Position numbers and translations under genes: made by a program
Shown: positions 36,580-58,209 of the stretch, in pieces
How the letters are laid out: every line of letters begins with the position of its first letter
Numbering within the stretch: position 1 is the stretch's first letter
The notes under the pieces: model-generated
The model's database searches: none
What the model saw: the letters and a program-made list of their open reading frames with translations, nothing else
Told to the model about the DNA's origin: nothing
From: Phymorhynchus buccinoides
Taxonomy: Eukaryota > Mollusca > Gastropoda > Neogastropoda > Raphitomidae
Direction: 5' to 3'
Assembly: GCA_017654935.2 (NCBI GenBank)
Contig: CM065684.1
Span: 59,088,915 to 59,152,914 of the forward strand
Length of the DNA stretch: 64,000 nucleotides

Positions 36580-37595
36580 CTAACCTTTTTAGGTGCTGTT
36601 CGACACTTTCTGTCTGTATATATAGAAGCCACGAAAACTCTTATTTCTGCCTTTATTCTTTCCCGCATTGACTATTGCAAACTCTCTTCTCTGTGGCTGT
36701 CCTCAGTATCTCCTGCAACGTGTTCAAAAACTGCAAAACAGTGCAGCACGCCTCACTCTCAAGATTCCACGCTCTGATCATATAACACCTCATCTTCGTA
36801 ACTTGCACTGGCTTCCAGTAGAGGCTAGAATCAAGTATAAAATAGCTTGCCCTTGTTTCGGTGCTGTTCACTCTTCTGGTCCTGTCTATCTCTCCGAACT
36901 AGTAACTGTCTACACACCTGCTCGCTCCCTACGTTCTTCCTCTGACTGCTGCACACTCAAGGTTCCTCGGGTCCACACGAAATCTTTTGGTGAACGATCC
37001 TTCTACTATTTAGCACCTCACTTATGGAATTCCCTCCCACAACATGTCCGCTCATCTGACTCTATCTCCGCCTTTCGCTCTGCCCTTAAAACTCACTTGT
37101 TTCGGACATATTATGATTGATTAGTGTTTGTGTGTGAGGTTGGGGTGGGGGGTCCGTTTCATTGCAGATATCTTGTAACAAAATGTATTTACATTTACAA
37201 TTATTTTATTATTCGTAAGTTGTATGTAGAATGTCTACGTTTTGTAAACTTTAAATGCTTGTAAATGAGGTAGAAGGGTATTTTTGTTCTTGCAAAATTT
37301 GTCATATAATTAGTCATGTAACTGGTATATGTCGATGGCAGTATGATTTTATTTCAAGTTGCAGTATTGTATCCAAACTTGATTGAGAATGTGAATGTGG
37401 TCTATGTTTCTTCTTTGAATTTTCATATTGTTACTATTTTACTCTTGTATAATTAATTGTGTGTGAGTGTGTGCGTGCGTGTATGTGTGTATGTGTGCGT
37501 GCGTGCGCGTTCATGTGTGTGTGTGTGTTTGAGTATGTATGTGTGTGTGTGTGCCTGCGTGCATGCAGGCGTGCGTACGTGCGTGCGTGCATGTA

Positions 37596-37656
<61 letters not shown>

Positions 37657-37806
37657 AAGTAAGAGAACGTTGCGTGCAATCATCGTTTTTATCTTATTTT
37701 CTAATGATTGATTATTTGTTTGCCTTTAATGTTCTTGTTATCAATGTAAAGCGCACTGAGCTCATGTGAGAAAGAGCGCTATATAAATTCCCATTATTAT
37801 TATTAC
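36580..37806 (+). mobile_element. L2-like LINE 3' end inserted in the - strand LINE
   Basis: ORF2 C-terminus (36668-37120) reads PQYLLQRVQKLQNSAARLTL, RSDHITPHLRNLHWLPVEAR and WNSLPQHV..SAFRSALKTHLF. The preceding ILSRIDYCKLSS part is in another frame. It ends after a 3'UTR with GT/GC repeats at GCGCTATATAAATTCCCATT and (ATT)n. Confidence 0.88.
37457..37652 (+). repeat. GT/GC-rich microsatellite
   Basis: Long alternating purine-pyrimidine run within the L2-like 3'UTR. Confidence 0.95.
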
Positions 37807-37845
37807 TATTATTATTTTTAACACTTTTTTTTTATTTACCCAAGA

Positions 37846-38424
37846 TTACCTTGAATTCCTAGTGTTGGTTGGCACTGCAGGCATATGATTCTCCATGTTA
37901 ACTTTAATAAGATCGCGGATGACATCCCAACTATCATTAACATTCAGTTCATCCAAAATTGAATGATTAAACTTACTTATATCTTCTCTCATTGCTGAAT
38001 AATTACCCTTGTTTAATTCATACTTTCTTTTTGTTGCTATTTTAACTCTAGGCACATACAGGTCAAATAATAAAACATCATGGTCATTTTTACCTAAAGG
38101 GTCCCTGTGTGTTATATCTGATATAAGACTATCTTCATTAACAAATACTAAATCGTCCATTGTGGGTCTTTGATTTACCATATGTCTTGTTGCGTGTGTT
38201 ACTTTCTGGATTAGCAATGCATCTCTAGTGCATTCTACAAACTCATGAGTTATGTTTCCCTCAGCATTCCAAACCTCATTCCATCTTGCATTAGGAACAT
38301 TGAAATCGCCCAAAACACAGACCTTATCAAATTTAGAAATACATTCTGATTTTAATAAATTACACAATAATCTGGTATTATCATGTGATGAATTTGGACT
38401 ACGATATGCACAGCCAACAAGCAC
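37846..38424 (-). pseudogene. LINE endonuclease domain (C-terminal part)
   Basis: 192 codons with VGCAYRSPNSS, VCVLGDFNVPNARWNEVWNA, QRPTMDDLVF and GKNDHDVLLFDL. GDFN and the NDH..-type end are hallmarks of the apurinic-like endonuclease of LINEs. The N-terminal part is missing; a frame break follows at 37845. Confidence 0.88.
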
Positions 38425-38431
38425 TGACTCA

Positions 38432-38766
38432 TAATAATAATAATGTTATGCACGTTTTTACCCCCTAAACACAGCATCTAGTATTTTCAAAAAAAATTTC
38501 TTTTCTGAATGTTACCAGAAAGTTTATAATTACACAGTCTTTGGTGTTACTTTCAGTTACTTTCTGTTTTGAAGGACATTTAATATTCTTATCCAAAGCT
38601 ATTTAGACACTGTTTTCTCATCCTGTATTCACTTGAACTTTCTTTGATACAAATCTTTAGTTTTCAAGATTGTAAAAAAAGAAAAACAAAAAAACAACAA
38701 CAGCCCAAACCCAACCCTTGCTTTCTCTTTCTCTCTGAGGATTGTGAAAGTAGACAAGAAAGACAA

Positions 38767-38775
<9 letters not shown>
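38432..38775 (+). repeat. Segmental duplicate, right part (matches 60050-60350)
   Basis: Continues the duplicate: TTATGCACGTTTTTACCCCC, ACACAGCATCTAGTATTTTC, TTTAGTTTTCAAGATTGTAA and CTGAGGATTGTGAAAGTAGA, all in the same order at 60055-60345. Confidence 0.9.
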
Positions 38776-38823
<48 letters not shown>

Positions 38824-38825
38824 CA

Positions 38826-38884
<59 letters not shown>
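38771..38884 (+). repeat. (GT)n microsatellite
   Basis: Two GT runs around TGACAGTGAG, ending 50 bases before the acceptor at 38935. Confidence 0.97.
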
Positions 38885-38886
<2 letters not shown>

Positions 38887-38935
38887 ACACCCACAGTACA
38901 TATCTAACTGTTTTCCCTTATATTCTGTATTGCAG

Positions 38936-39037
38936 AGTATGACAGCGAACATCATCTTTCAAAAGCCTGACAACCCATTGGACTTCATGATTTCAGAAGT
39001 GGCTGAGATGAAACGAATTAGAGACAGCAAAAAATAA
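38936..39037 (+). CDS. Possible terminal exon, RIIa/DPY30-like C-terminus
   Basis: A good acceptor (TATTCTGTATTGCAG) opens a 33-codon reading ending in [23 protein letters not shown], then [13 protein letters not shown]. The P-x-[ND]-P-x-x-F-[ML]-I-x-x-[LV]-x-x-[ML]-K pattern resembles the second helix of RIIa/DPY30-like docking domains found in ciliary and sperm proteins; this comparison is from memory. Upstream exons are not found and may lie in the 500-base gap or be very short. It could also be a single short ORF starting at the Met. Confidence 0.45.
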   Translation, partial: SMTANIIFQKPDNPLDFMISEVAEMKRIRDSKK

Positions 39038-39290
39038 TCTGGGAAAAAGTGAAGCTGCCGCCATGCATAATGTATTCGTGATACTTGTTTTCAAGTATTA
39101 AAAAAAGCCAGTCAATTACTCAATGTTTTTCTGAAGAACTATAATCATATGTGCAGTGTTGATGTGTATGGATTATGATGATGTGAAATGCTTTTGTGAT
39201 ATTGAAATGATTTAGTTCATATGCAAAACATACACAATATCCTCTATTCCATAGCATACCTACCCACCCTCCCTTCCTATCACTCCTCCC

Positions 39291-39324
<34 letters not shown>

Positions 39325-39868
39325 TCTTTATGTTTAAAAGAAACCATGAGTTTGTTCAGTTATAAAATCATATATCTTTCTCTATTATACACTTGTAGTT
39401 GTATTGAGAAAACTGTAATGTCAAATCAAAAAGAACAGTGGGCATAAAATGTTGTGGAATACCAATATATGCTTTCAATTAAGTCAGTTGCATCTATACA
39501 ACTTTAACTCTTTGTAGATATTAAAAGATAAAAAAGAAAGAAAAAGAGCAGACTACTTAATTGGTTAATAATGCTATAATTTAATTGGTTCATTATGTAT
39601 ATTTAAATGTTTTGATGTAAGACAAAAGAAATAGTTATTAAGCTATTCATTAATTCATTAATGTAGTAAAGTTTTGATAGTGTATTTTCAACTGTTTAGA
39701 GTTTTGATAGCTTTAATTTTTTTTATTAATGCTGACAAAATAATTTAATGCAACATTTTAGAATAGAATTTGTTAAATGTGTTTAATGTTCAATAACAAA
39801 AGTAACAATATTTTAGATTGTCACCATGCAGATAATAATGAAATGTTTTTGTTTGTCTTTGTATAACA

Positions 39869-39890
39869 TCATATAGTAATAAGCCAACTG

Positions 39891-39936
<46 letters not shown>

Positions 39937-40677
39937 TGAAACACGAAACGGGCCTTATAACTCCGCCGTTTTTCGACCGAATCGCTTCAAATTTGCTGTG
40001 AGCCCTAACGGGCCGATGGCAACGGCAACCGAGGCGGCCGTGTCATTTGCGCGGTTTCGCAAATGCGCGAAACGCGCATCCGCCGGCCTCTCGGCGCCCG
40101 TATCTCTGGCGTTTCTGGGCCGATTGCCTGCGAATTTGGCAGGTACATGACCGGGGACGGTGCCTATCGGTGTGCCAAACCGGAAGCGAATCGGTTCAGA
40201 AACGCGCGCGCTATACGCCGCTTCACCTTTTCACGAATAACTCCGCCGTTTCTTAACCGAATTGCTTCAAATTTGCTGTCAGGCTTGCTATGGCCCGGGC
40301 AAAGCATGGCAGGAAATTTGAAGAGAATCGGGAGAGCGCGTCACTCTCAGAGCAGCGCCAACGGGAAACGGGGCCTTATAATTCCGCCTTTTCTTAACCG
40401 AATCGCTTCAAATTTGCTGTACTCAGCGTTACCAGTACTTGGCGTTACCGTTACTACACGTTACCATTACTAGGCGTTACCGTTACTATGGAGAGCGCGT
40501 CACTCTCACAGCAGCGCCAACTGGAATACAGGGCCTTATAACTCCGCCGTTTCTTAACCGAATCGCTTCAAATTTGCTGTTCTCAGCGTTACCAGTACTT
40601 GGCGTTACCGTTACTAGGCGTTACCGTTACTAGGCGTTACCGTTACTAGGCGTTACTGGTACTCGGAGTTGCGCTAG
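39869..40677 (+). mobile_element. Helitron-like element, copy 1
   Basis: Starts A/TCATATAGTAATAAGCC, ends GCGCTAG/T: 5' TC, 3' CTAG, between A and T, as in Helitrons. Inside: a (GT)n run, then modules with TTATAACTCCGCCGTTTCTT, ACCGAATCGCTTCAAATTTG (several times) and GGCGTTACCGTTACTA repeats. No clear 3' hairpin, no helicase. Confidence 0.7.
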
Positions 40678-41169
40678 TTGCATTAAATTGTACTTATGCT
40701 TAGGAAAATGTTTTATCTCCTAAACATGACATTCCATAATTTATGTAAAACTAAAAGGCTTTAATTTTTAGGATGTATTCCACAAGAAACAAACACGTTA
40801 ATGGATATTATTTTCTGTAAAAAATGACATAACTTATGTAAAAAAACAGAAAAAATGTTTCTATTTCTATCCTAACGAACATTCATTTAAGTACAAGATT
40901 TTATATAGCAACGACTGTATTGTATTATTAATTTAGGACAATCTTCTTTTTGAAACAATATGTTTTGTGATGCAGTATATGTGAGCAATACATGAAGCAT
41001 ACTTTTTGTGGTTTTAATCTTGACAGTGGATATTGTATGTGGGAAAATTTGGTTGAGTTATTATTCCATTTGTTTTGAATCACTAGAACAGAATGGATTA
41101 ATGTATTTCGTTTGCCGTTTTTTTAATATTAAAAAAAAAAGTGCTTTACAATCAGCATTGAAACACTCA

Positions 41170-41715
41170 CATACGCACACGCACGCGAGTGAACGCGTTC
41201 TTGCACACATACATACCCACACACATTTCATCAAACACATGCTCACTGAAACGCACACACACTTACACAAACATAATATTACACTTGTACAAACACGCGC
41301 ACGCGCACACGCACACACACAAACGCACAGACACACTCAAACACACATGCGCACTCACATACACAAAACACACACGTGCACTCATACTCACAGACACATA
41401 CTCGTACACACTCACTCCCCCCCCTCTCTCTAGCCGAACACAATCTCTCCTGCGCACGCATACACTCATACACATAAACCCACACAGAACACACACAGCA
41501 CATTCACACACACAACACACCTGTCGGAAGCGCGGCCGTGGGCGCACGCACACTCACACACACGCTCACAAATTACATACATACACGCACACAAATTACA
41601 TACATACATACAAATATACGGACATGCATCGCACAATCACACACACACGTACAGCGCACGCACGCATACACACAAACACACGCATATGCGTCTGCACACA
41701 TACACACGCACATGG
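41170..41715 (+). repeat. CA-rich low-complexity region
   Basis: Interrupted CA, CACG and ACAT repeats. The open frames full of HTHTH are artefacts. Confidence 0.9.
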
Positions 41716-41729
41716 AGATGGGGGGTGTT

Positions 41730-41960
41730 ATTGGAAAGATTGCCGGAACAGATGGGTTTTCAGGTTTGTTTTGAACGATGCTAGATTGACTATGTCTGAC
41801 AGCAGAAGGCAATGAATTCCAGAGTTTGACTGCTGATGATGTAAAAGCTCTACCACCGTGCCTCTCACGTTTAAAGTTTTGTATTCGAAAGATCCTACTG
41901 TTATTTGATGAGCGGAGGGATCGAGATGGAACGTAAATATGTGTGAAATTTGTCCAGAAT
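41730..41960 (-). pseudogene. L2-like LINE C-terminal relic
   Basis: - strand frames give AFTSSAVKLWNSLPSAV-like text and SFKTNLKTHLFRQSFQ, the usual end of L2-type ORF2. Broken by frameshifts. Confidence 0.7.
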
Positions 41961-42349
41961 CATGTGTGTGTGTGTGTGTGTGCGCACACTTATGCATGTA
42001 TCTACACATACTATAGTTACCATAATTTCTTTTAGCATAATTTTTATTACTTTTCTTTCAATTACCCAGATAGGTGTATCAATTATGAACAGGCTTTGAT
42101 GTTTTGGTAGTTTCTAGGATAATTTGCATGTATTTGTACAAATCAATTTCTTCAGTTTTGAGTTCAAACTCATACATGTCATCACTACATTGCTTTTATT
42201 TACATCCTCATCAAGATTTGGCTTGAAATTCATTTCAAGAGTGAGAACCTTTCCAATGCCAGACACTATCCTCATGATGCATGCCCTAGGATGTACCAGT
42301 GTTGTTTCTCTCTCTTTTTGCATGTAGTGACTGCTGGGCTATAAACAAA

Positions 42350-42525
42350 ATGGAATTTGTTGTTGGCTTACCCTGGCTAAAAGACTCCAGGGACCATCCC
42401 AACAGCGGAAGCACTTCAACACTATGGTACAAGTGCATCAGCTATGGATGGGAACATTACGTGTGTGACCGTTTTTGATTACCCCGCCACGTGAGCAGCC
42501 ACACTGTCTTCGGGGGGGGGGGGGG
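42350..42525 (-). repeat. SINE family C, copy 2
   Basis: Reverse of 7575-7740: AAGACTCCAGGGACCATCCC, ATGGGAACATTACGTGTGTG, TTACCCCGCCACGTGAGCAG. A poly-G run of about 20 (42515-42534) sits at its 5' end. Confidence 0.7.
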
Positions 42526-42539
42526 GGGGGGGGGATGAA

Positions 42540-43457
42540 ATATAAACTGACTTTTCTTAAGCTGAAGTTTGCACTATATCAGTGCTTTCTTATTGTCAAT
42601 GGTGTTTGTGTGATATAATTTGTGAACAGAGACAGCCTCTATGGTAAATTATATTACAGGAAAAACCCTAATCAATGTGCATAATTTAAGTACTGCTACT
42701 CACACACAAACACAAACACACACATGCAAACTCATACTTACACATTTGTCATTTTTACACAAATGCACAATCACTACACATACACACTCTAAACACAACG
42801 GTAGTAACTAAATAAGTGAGCAATCTTGTACTCTTTATTGCAATATAAAAAGCAGTTAATATCATAGCATTCAACTACTGGTATAAAGATTCATCACACA
42901 AGGCAATATTTTACCTCTTTACAAGGAAAAGAGAATTCAACAAGTTGGCAAAACTATGAACATTTGGGTGATGATTACAAAAAAACCCAAACATAGTTAA
43001 AGTTTAGTGCACGGTACAAAAACAATACCAAAGGAATGGTAATACAATAATCAGCAGTTTCTTAATAAATAGAATCATAATAAAAAAAAAGGTATAAATA
43101 CATAATAGACACCTCTATTGTATTGACATAAGACAGTCATTATAGAAGCAGCTGAAGTGTAGGAAAACAAGTGCATGCAAACAAGTGTTTCATTATATTG
43201 TAATAATAAAGATATCACATTAATTTAGTGACTAAATGAATTCGCATAGATTTGAATTGAAAAGAAAAGCGAAGATAAGTGGGGGTGATATTAAATAAAA
43301 GGGCTAAAGGGAGGAGAAAATGAGCTACAATGTCACAGGAGTATGGGCAAAAAGTTTTATTTTTTAAAACTACGGCACAAGTGCATCAGAAAGAAAAACA
43401 CCCCTTCCCCAAACTACAATGCTTTCCTCTAAATTCTACACATTCAGAATATTCATT
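42540..43457. other. Intergenic, no feature recognised
   Basis: AT-rich. Short CA runs near 42700-42790. No exon-like frame. Confidence 0.5.
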
Positions 43458-43888
43458 AACAATAATAAAACTCCTGATAGGAAAAACATCATTATGGGGG
43501 CAACAGTATAACAATAATAAAACTCCTGATAGGAAAAACATCATTATGGGGGCAACAGTATAACAATAATAAAACTCCTGATAGGAAAAACATCATTATG
43601 GGGGCAACAGTATAACAATAATAAAACTCCTGATAGGAAAAACATCATTATGGGGGCAACAGTATAACAATAATAAAACTCCTGATAGGAAAAAACATCA
43701 TTATGGGGGCAACAGTATAACAATAATAAAACTCCTGATAGGAAAAACATCATTATGGGGGCAACAGTATAACAATAATAAAACTCCTGATAGGAAAAAC
43801 ATCATTATGGGGGCAACAGTATAACAATAATAAAACTCCTGATAGGAAAAACATCATTATGGGGGCAACAATATAACAATAATAAATC
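43458..43888 (+). repeat. 52-base minisatellite, eight units
   Basis: Eight nearly identical units beginning AACAATAATAAAACTCCTGA with ATCATTATGGGGGCAACAGT; starts at 43458, 43510, 43562, 43614, 43666, 43719, 43771 and 43823, then a 15-base partial unit. The only length change is one extra A in the fifth unit. Confidence 0.97.
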
Positions 43889-44332
43889 CTAATCATAAGC
43901 ATAAATACATTGCTGAGCATATTAATAACAAACAAGTAACAAATTAACTATGTTCGGAAAACCAAAGCTTTTATTTTCATTCTATAGCTGATACAACAAG
44001 AAACAATGACACAATGTAAAGTCAGTCGGTCAGTCATTTATAGTCCCGTCAACAGCTATGGTCATCTCAGGACTATCGCCACATATTCTACCGGCATATT
44101 ATGTTAAGAAACCAAAAAGGCAATATTCATGTGGATGTACGCAATGCAAAATGTACACATAAAATGTACAAAAGGGAACTGGCACCATCTGTTTCTCCGG
44201 CGGGAAACAAACAATAAAGCAGTTAAAATGTTTTTCATCAAGACACAATAGTGACAGTTTCATATCAATATTTCAGAGCAGAAAATAATGTAAAGCTGTA
44301 ATTGGTGAAAAATGTTCATTAGGCATGCAAAA

Positions 44333-44358
44333 TCATATAGTAAAAAGCCAAGTGTCCG

Positions 44359-44389
<31 letters not shown>

Positions 44390-44946
44390 CTGAAACACAA
44401 AACGGGCCTTATAACTCCGCCGTTTTTCGACCGAATCGCTTCAAATTTGCTGTGAGCCCTGACGGGGCGATGGCAACGGCAACCGTGTCATTTGCGCGGT
44501 TTCGCAAATGCGCGAAACGCGTATCCGCCGGACTCTCGGCGCCCGTATATCCGGCATTTCTGGACCGATTGCCTTCAAATTTGGCAGGTACATGACCGGG
44601 GACGGTGACTATCGGTGTGCCAAACCGGAAGCGAATCGGTTCAGAAACGCGCGCGCTATATGCTGCTTTACCTTTTCACGAATAACTCCGCCGTTTCTTA
44701 ACCGAATCGCCTCAAATTTGCTGTCAGGCTTGCTATGGCCCGGGCAAAGCCTAGCAGCAAATTGGAAGACAATCGGGAGAGCGCGTCACTCTCAGAGCAG
44801 CGCCAACGTGAAACGGGGCCTTATAACTCCGCCGTTTCTGAACCGAATCGCTTCAAATTTGCTGTACTCAGCGTTACCAGTACTTGGCGTTACCGTTACT
44901 AGGCATTACCAGTACGGTGCATTGCCAGTACTAGGCGTTGCGCTAG
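44333..44946 (+). mobile_element. Helitron-like element, copy 2
   Basis: Same ends and order as 39869-40677 with A and T at the borders, but fewer internal modules. Confidence 0.7.
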
Positions 44947-45327
44947 TTTAAATAATAAAAGAAGGCGCCACACACACACACATATTCTTTCTCTCTCTGT
45001 CTCCCTCTCCCTCACTCTCTGTTACCTCAACATTGCTTATTAACATCACAACACATTATCAATGAACATTTTTTTGAAACCATGATAATATATCACAAAT
45101 GTTACGACCATAATCAAAATAGTCACAAAAGAAGATAGCAACTGAACTAAATAAACATCACCATTAGTATTTACACAGGTAAAAGTTTACAAATCCTGTG
45201 TAGATCACTACGAAACTTGTTCACAACGGGTAGATGTTCACAGAAACATAACCTGCCTCATAAACATTTCACAAGTCCTACTGTTTTCATTAGCACAGAC
45301 AGTTATGGAGACTAAACCACTGTTGTC

Positions 45328-45639
45328 TTAAAGGGAACATTAAGTCCAAAGACGAATCGGCCATGAATGTTTATGTGTAATAAACAATCACTGTGCATTT
45401 CTTTCTATTCAAAAGTCTTTCAACTAGAAATAAATCAATTTTAAATTGCAGAATTGTAGGCCCCAAGGGCGTCACCATGTTGCCACTGTTAAGAGTAGAT
45501 GCCCCCTGAATATGACATCATGCACTCACAAATATGAGTTTACCTACGATGACTAGTGCTTGGGCAGTAAGCCTAAAAAGTATAATAGGTACATGTATAG
45601 CATGCATGCATGCGCACGCATGTGTGTGAATCAGGTCAC

Positions 45640-45687
<48 letters not shown>

Positions 45688-46072
45688 TGTGTATTCTTTG
45701 TTGACTGTGATCAGCACCAGACTGGCACCCTCAAATACAATTAATTAAGAGCTTCTCACCCTTCCTTCTTTTCTTTAGCTGCTCAGTGTGTAGCAGGTCA
45801 GTGTTGCTGTTGAATGAAGTCACCTTTGTTCCTGGTTTTATCTTAACAGACTATGAGAAGTCTAAGGGAAACTGAATCTGTGACGTCACAACCTAGCACA
45901 CAATGGTGGCCTCCATAAACATTCAATCTGGCACTTTCCAATGGCGTTTTTTTTAACGCTGATCTTAACTAAAATCAAATTTTTATTTGCAGATACATGC
46001 CTTTTTACTTATAATCTTGCAATAGAGATCAGCTGATCATCAGCTTCTTTTTGGACTTGATGTCCCCTTTAA
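45328..46072 (+). mobile_element. TTAA-flanked element (family P5)
   Basis: TTAA at 45328-45331 and 46069-46072; termini AGGGAACATTAAGTCCAAAG and TTTTTGGACTTGATGTCCCC are inverted matches. 745 bases, with a GA microsatellite near 45640-45685. No transposase seen. Confidence 0.75.
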
Positions 46073-46204
46073 GTATGGGGCCTGGAAAGCGCAGGATCTC
46101 CTCTGTGGCTGCTTCTTGATAATCTGACATTGATCTCTCTGTATGACTGTCAGTTTTGCTGGCTGTAGCTGAGATACATCTGCAGCTATGATCAAGCAGC
46201 CACG

Positions 46205-46450
46205 AAGCGAAAGCTGCTTAATGTTTTCAGGGAAGTTTGTCTGTTTGTTAATGGCTGGCGGACTATTTATGTTATCACGATGCAATAGCGTTTGAACGCA
46301 GGGACATATGACCCTCAAATTTTGCATTTGGATAGGCAGTTAGTATATGTAGGCCAAGTTCGAAAATGAAGGTCATTGGTCAATGTCATTAGTTGCGAAT
46401 GTTTCCGGATCACTTGCACAAAAGCGGCACATGCATATGCACGAAACTAC
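46205..46450 (+). repeat. Dispersed repeat, copy 2 (relative at 2284)
   Basis: See 2284-2500. This copy also has an internal AGCAGCCACGAAGCGAAAGCTGCT inverted pair at its start. Confidence 0.6.
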
Positions 46451-46934
46451 TAGTTGCACTTGCCCGCTCGGCTTCAGGTTGTTTTTTTACCGCAATTTTG
46501 TTGAAAATGCTTTACACGAATATCGGTCTTGTATGCTAGTCTGTCGTTTCCGACAATGACTGCCAGATAGCAGAGGGGGCAGATACTATTCTGGCGGACT
46601 GGGCGAGAATTTGTTTATAGTGGACATGTCTTGCCCAGGGTACATCCCCACTCTCTCGGCCAAAGGGATTTGAGGACACAACTGGTGTTGAGAAAGGTCC
46701 CCAGAGGCCAACCAATCCCTTTGGCTGCAGCACCAGAGCTGGTGCAAGGGCCCCCTCGTTCGAGAGTCATAATCTTCCACAAGAGACTAAACTGTACCAT
46801 GATTTTCCATTACTGTAGAAAATCATCTATTGTACAGCTCTCATGTTACTATTGGCCCCTACTACAGGCTAATGTCAACCAATGATAAAAGCCATTTGAG
46901 TAAAGAAAGAAACCCTACTCCCATGCATTTTGAG

Positions 46935-57583
<10,649 letters not shown>

Positions 57584-57678
57584 GATTCTCTTCTGTTGCT
57601 CTAGCTGACTTGGCTAGGTGTGAGAGTTCACGAAAGATTGAAATCTGTGTATACAAATAAACAGGTAAAATAAGTGAA

Positions 57679-58208
57679 CACGGGGAGGGGGAAAGCAGGA
57701 TAGGGGAAACCTCAAGCGAAGCTAGGAAGGAGAAGAGGGAGGTGAGTAGGGCTTTTGTACAAATAGTTCCTCTACCTTCTGGAAGTTTTGTGCTTCGTCT
57801 ATTTATTCCGCTAGATCGTATTAAAAATTTTGCTTTTGAAAGTTGATTTTGAAGGCAAAATGCTGCTCACGTGTGAATTGGCATTATTTTGAAGCTGCGT
57901 CAATTGGTCTGACTTGACTGCTTTCCCTTCTTCCTCTTACAATGAATTTTTTACAGCGACTTTCAACGAAGCCTTAATAGCTCGATAGGTTAGGACGCTG
58001 TGTCGCAAATCCATAGGTCGTGTAGGTCGCGGGTTCGAGTCTGCCCCTCGCCACAATTTTTTTTTTTTTGAGGGGGCGAGACTTTTCATCATTTTTTTTT
58101 AAAGGAGAGGGGTGTGGGCGGAAGGGAGGGTGGCGCAGCCCAGGGAGGGGGAAAGCAGAATAGGGGAAACCCCAAGCGAAGCTAGGAAGGAGAAGAGGGA
58201 GGCGAGTA
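57679..58208 (+). repeat. Direct repeat pair with tRNA-like SINE head
   Basis: AGGGGGAAAGCAG.ATAGGGGA and CAAGCGAAGCTAGGAAGGAG occur at 57679-57748 and 58137-58208 (a third, partial copy at 59615-59700). Between them, 57978-57989 TAGCTCGATAGG (A box-like) and 58032-58042 GGTTCGAGTCT (B box) resemble a tRNA gene, but the T stem does not pair, so it is read as a tRNA-derived SINE. A SINE A fragment is at 57752-57796. Confidence 0.6.
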
Positions 58209-58209
58209 C

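Larger units (their letters stand above)
33786..38430 (-). mobile_element. CR1/Jockey-group LINE, 5'-truncated, broken, (TAC)n tail
   Basis: Read on the - strand: endonuclease part (38424-37846), linker, reverse transcriptase, C-terminal part, 3' end near CGGCTTGTTTTGTCCTATAC (33800-33780), then TAC repeats. Interrupted by an L2-like LINE and by family E elements. Stops and frameshifts throughout; not functional as it stands. Confidence 0.9.

Noticed and set aside
37434..37683. Open frames of HTHTHT or VCVCVC at GT/CA tracts (also 9710-10201, 24625-24963, 38629-39037, 41189-41815)
   Set aside because: Same cause. The frames change with the repeat and have no domain.
40047..40633. Open frames with repeated PPFLNRIASNLL as a possible repeat protein
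   Set aside because: Periodicity follows the DNA module of the Helitron-like element and differs between the two copies; no sign of coding constraint.
43458..43888. CRISPR-like array
   Set aside because: Direct repeats are continuous without unique spacers, and the DNA is clearly eukaryotic.
43544..43935. Repetitive frame MMFFLSGVLLLLYCCPHN as a protein
   Set aside because: Produced by the 52-base minisatellite. The unit length is not a multiple of three, so the reading rotates, and there is no start context.
57965..58052. Functional tRNA gene
   Set aside because: A and B boxes are present, but the T stem and acceptor stem do not pair and no plausible anticodon arm was found.
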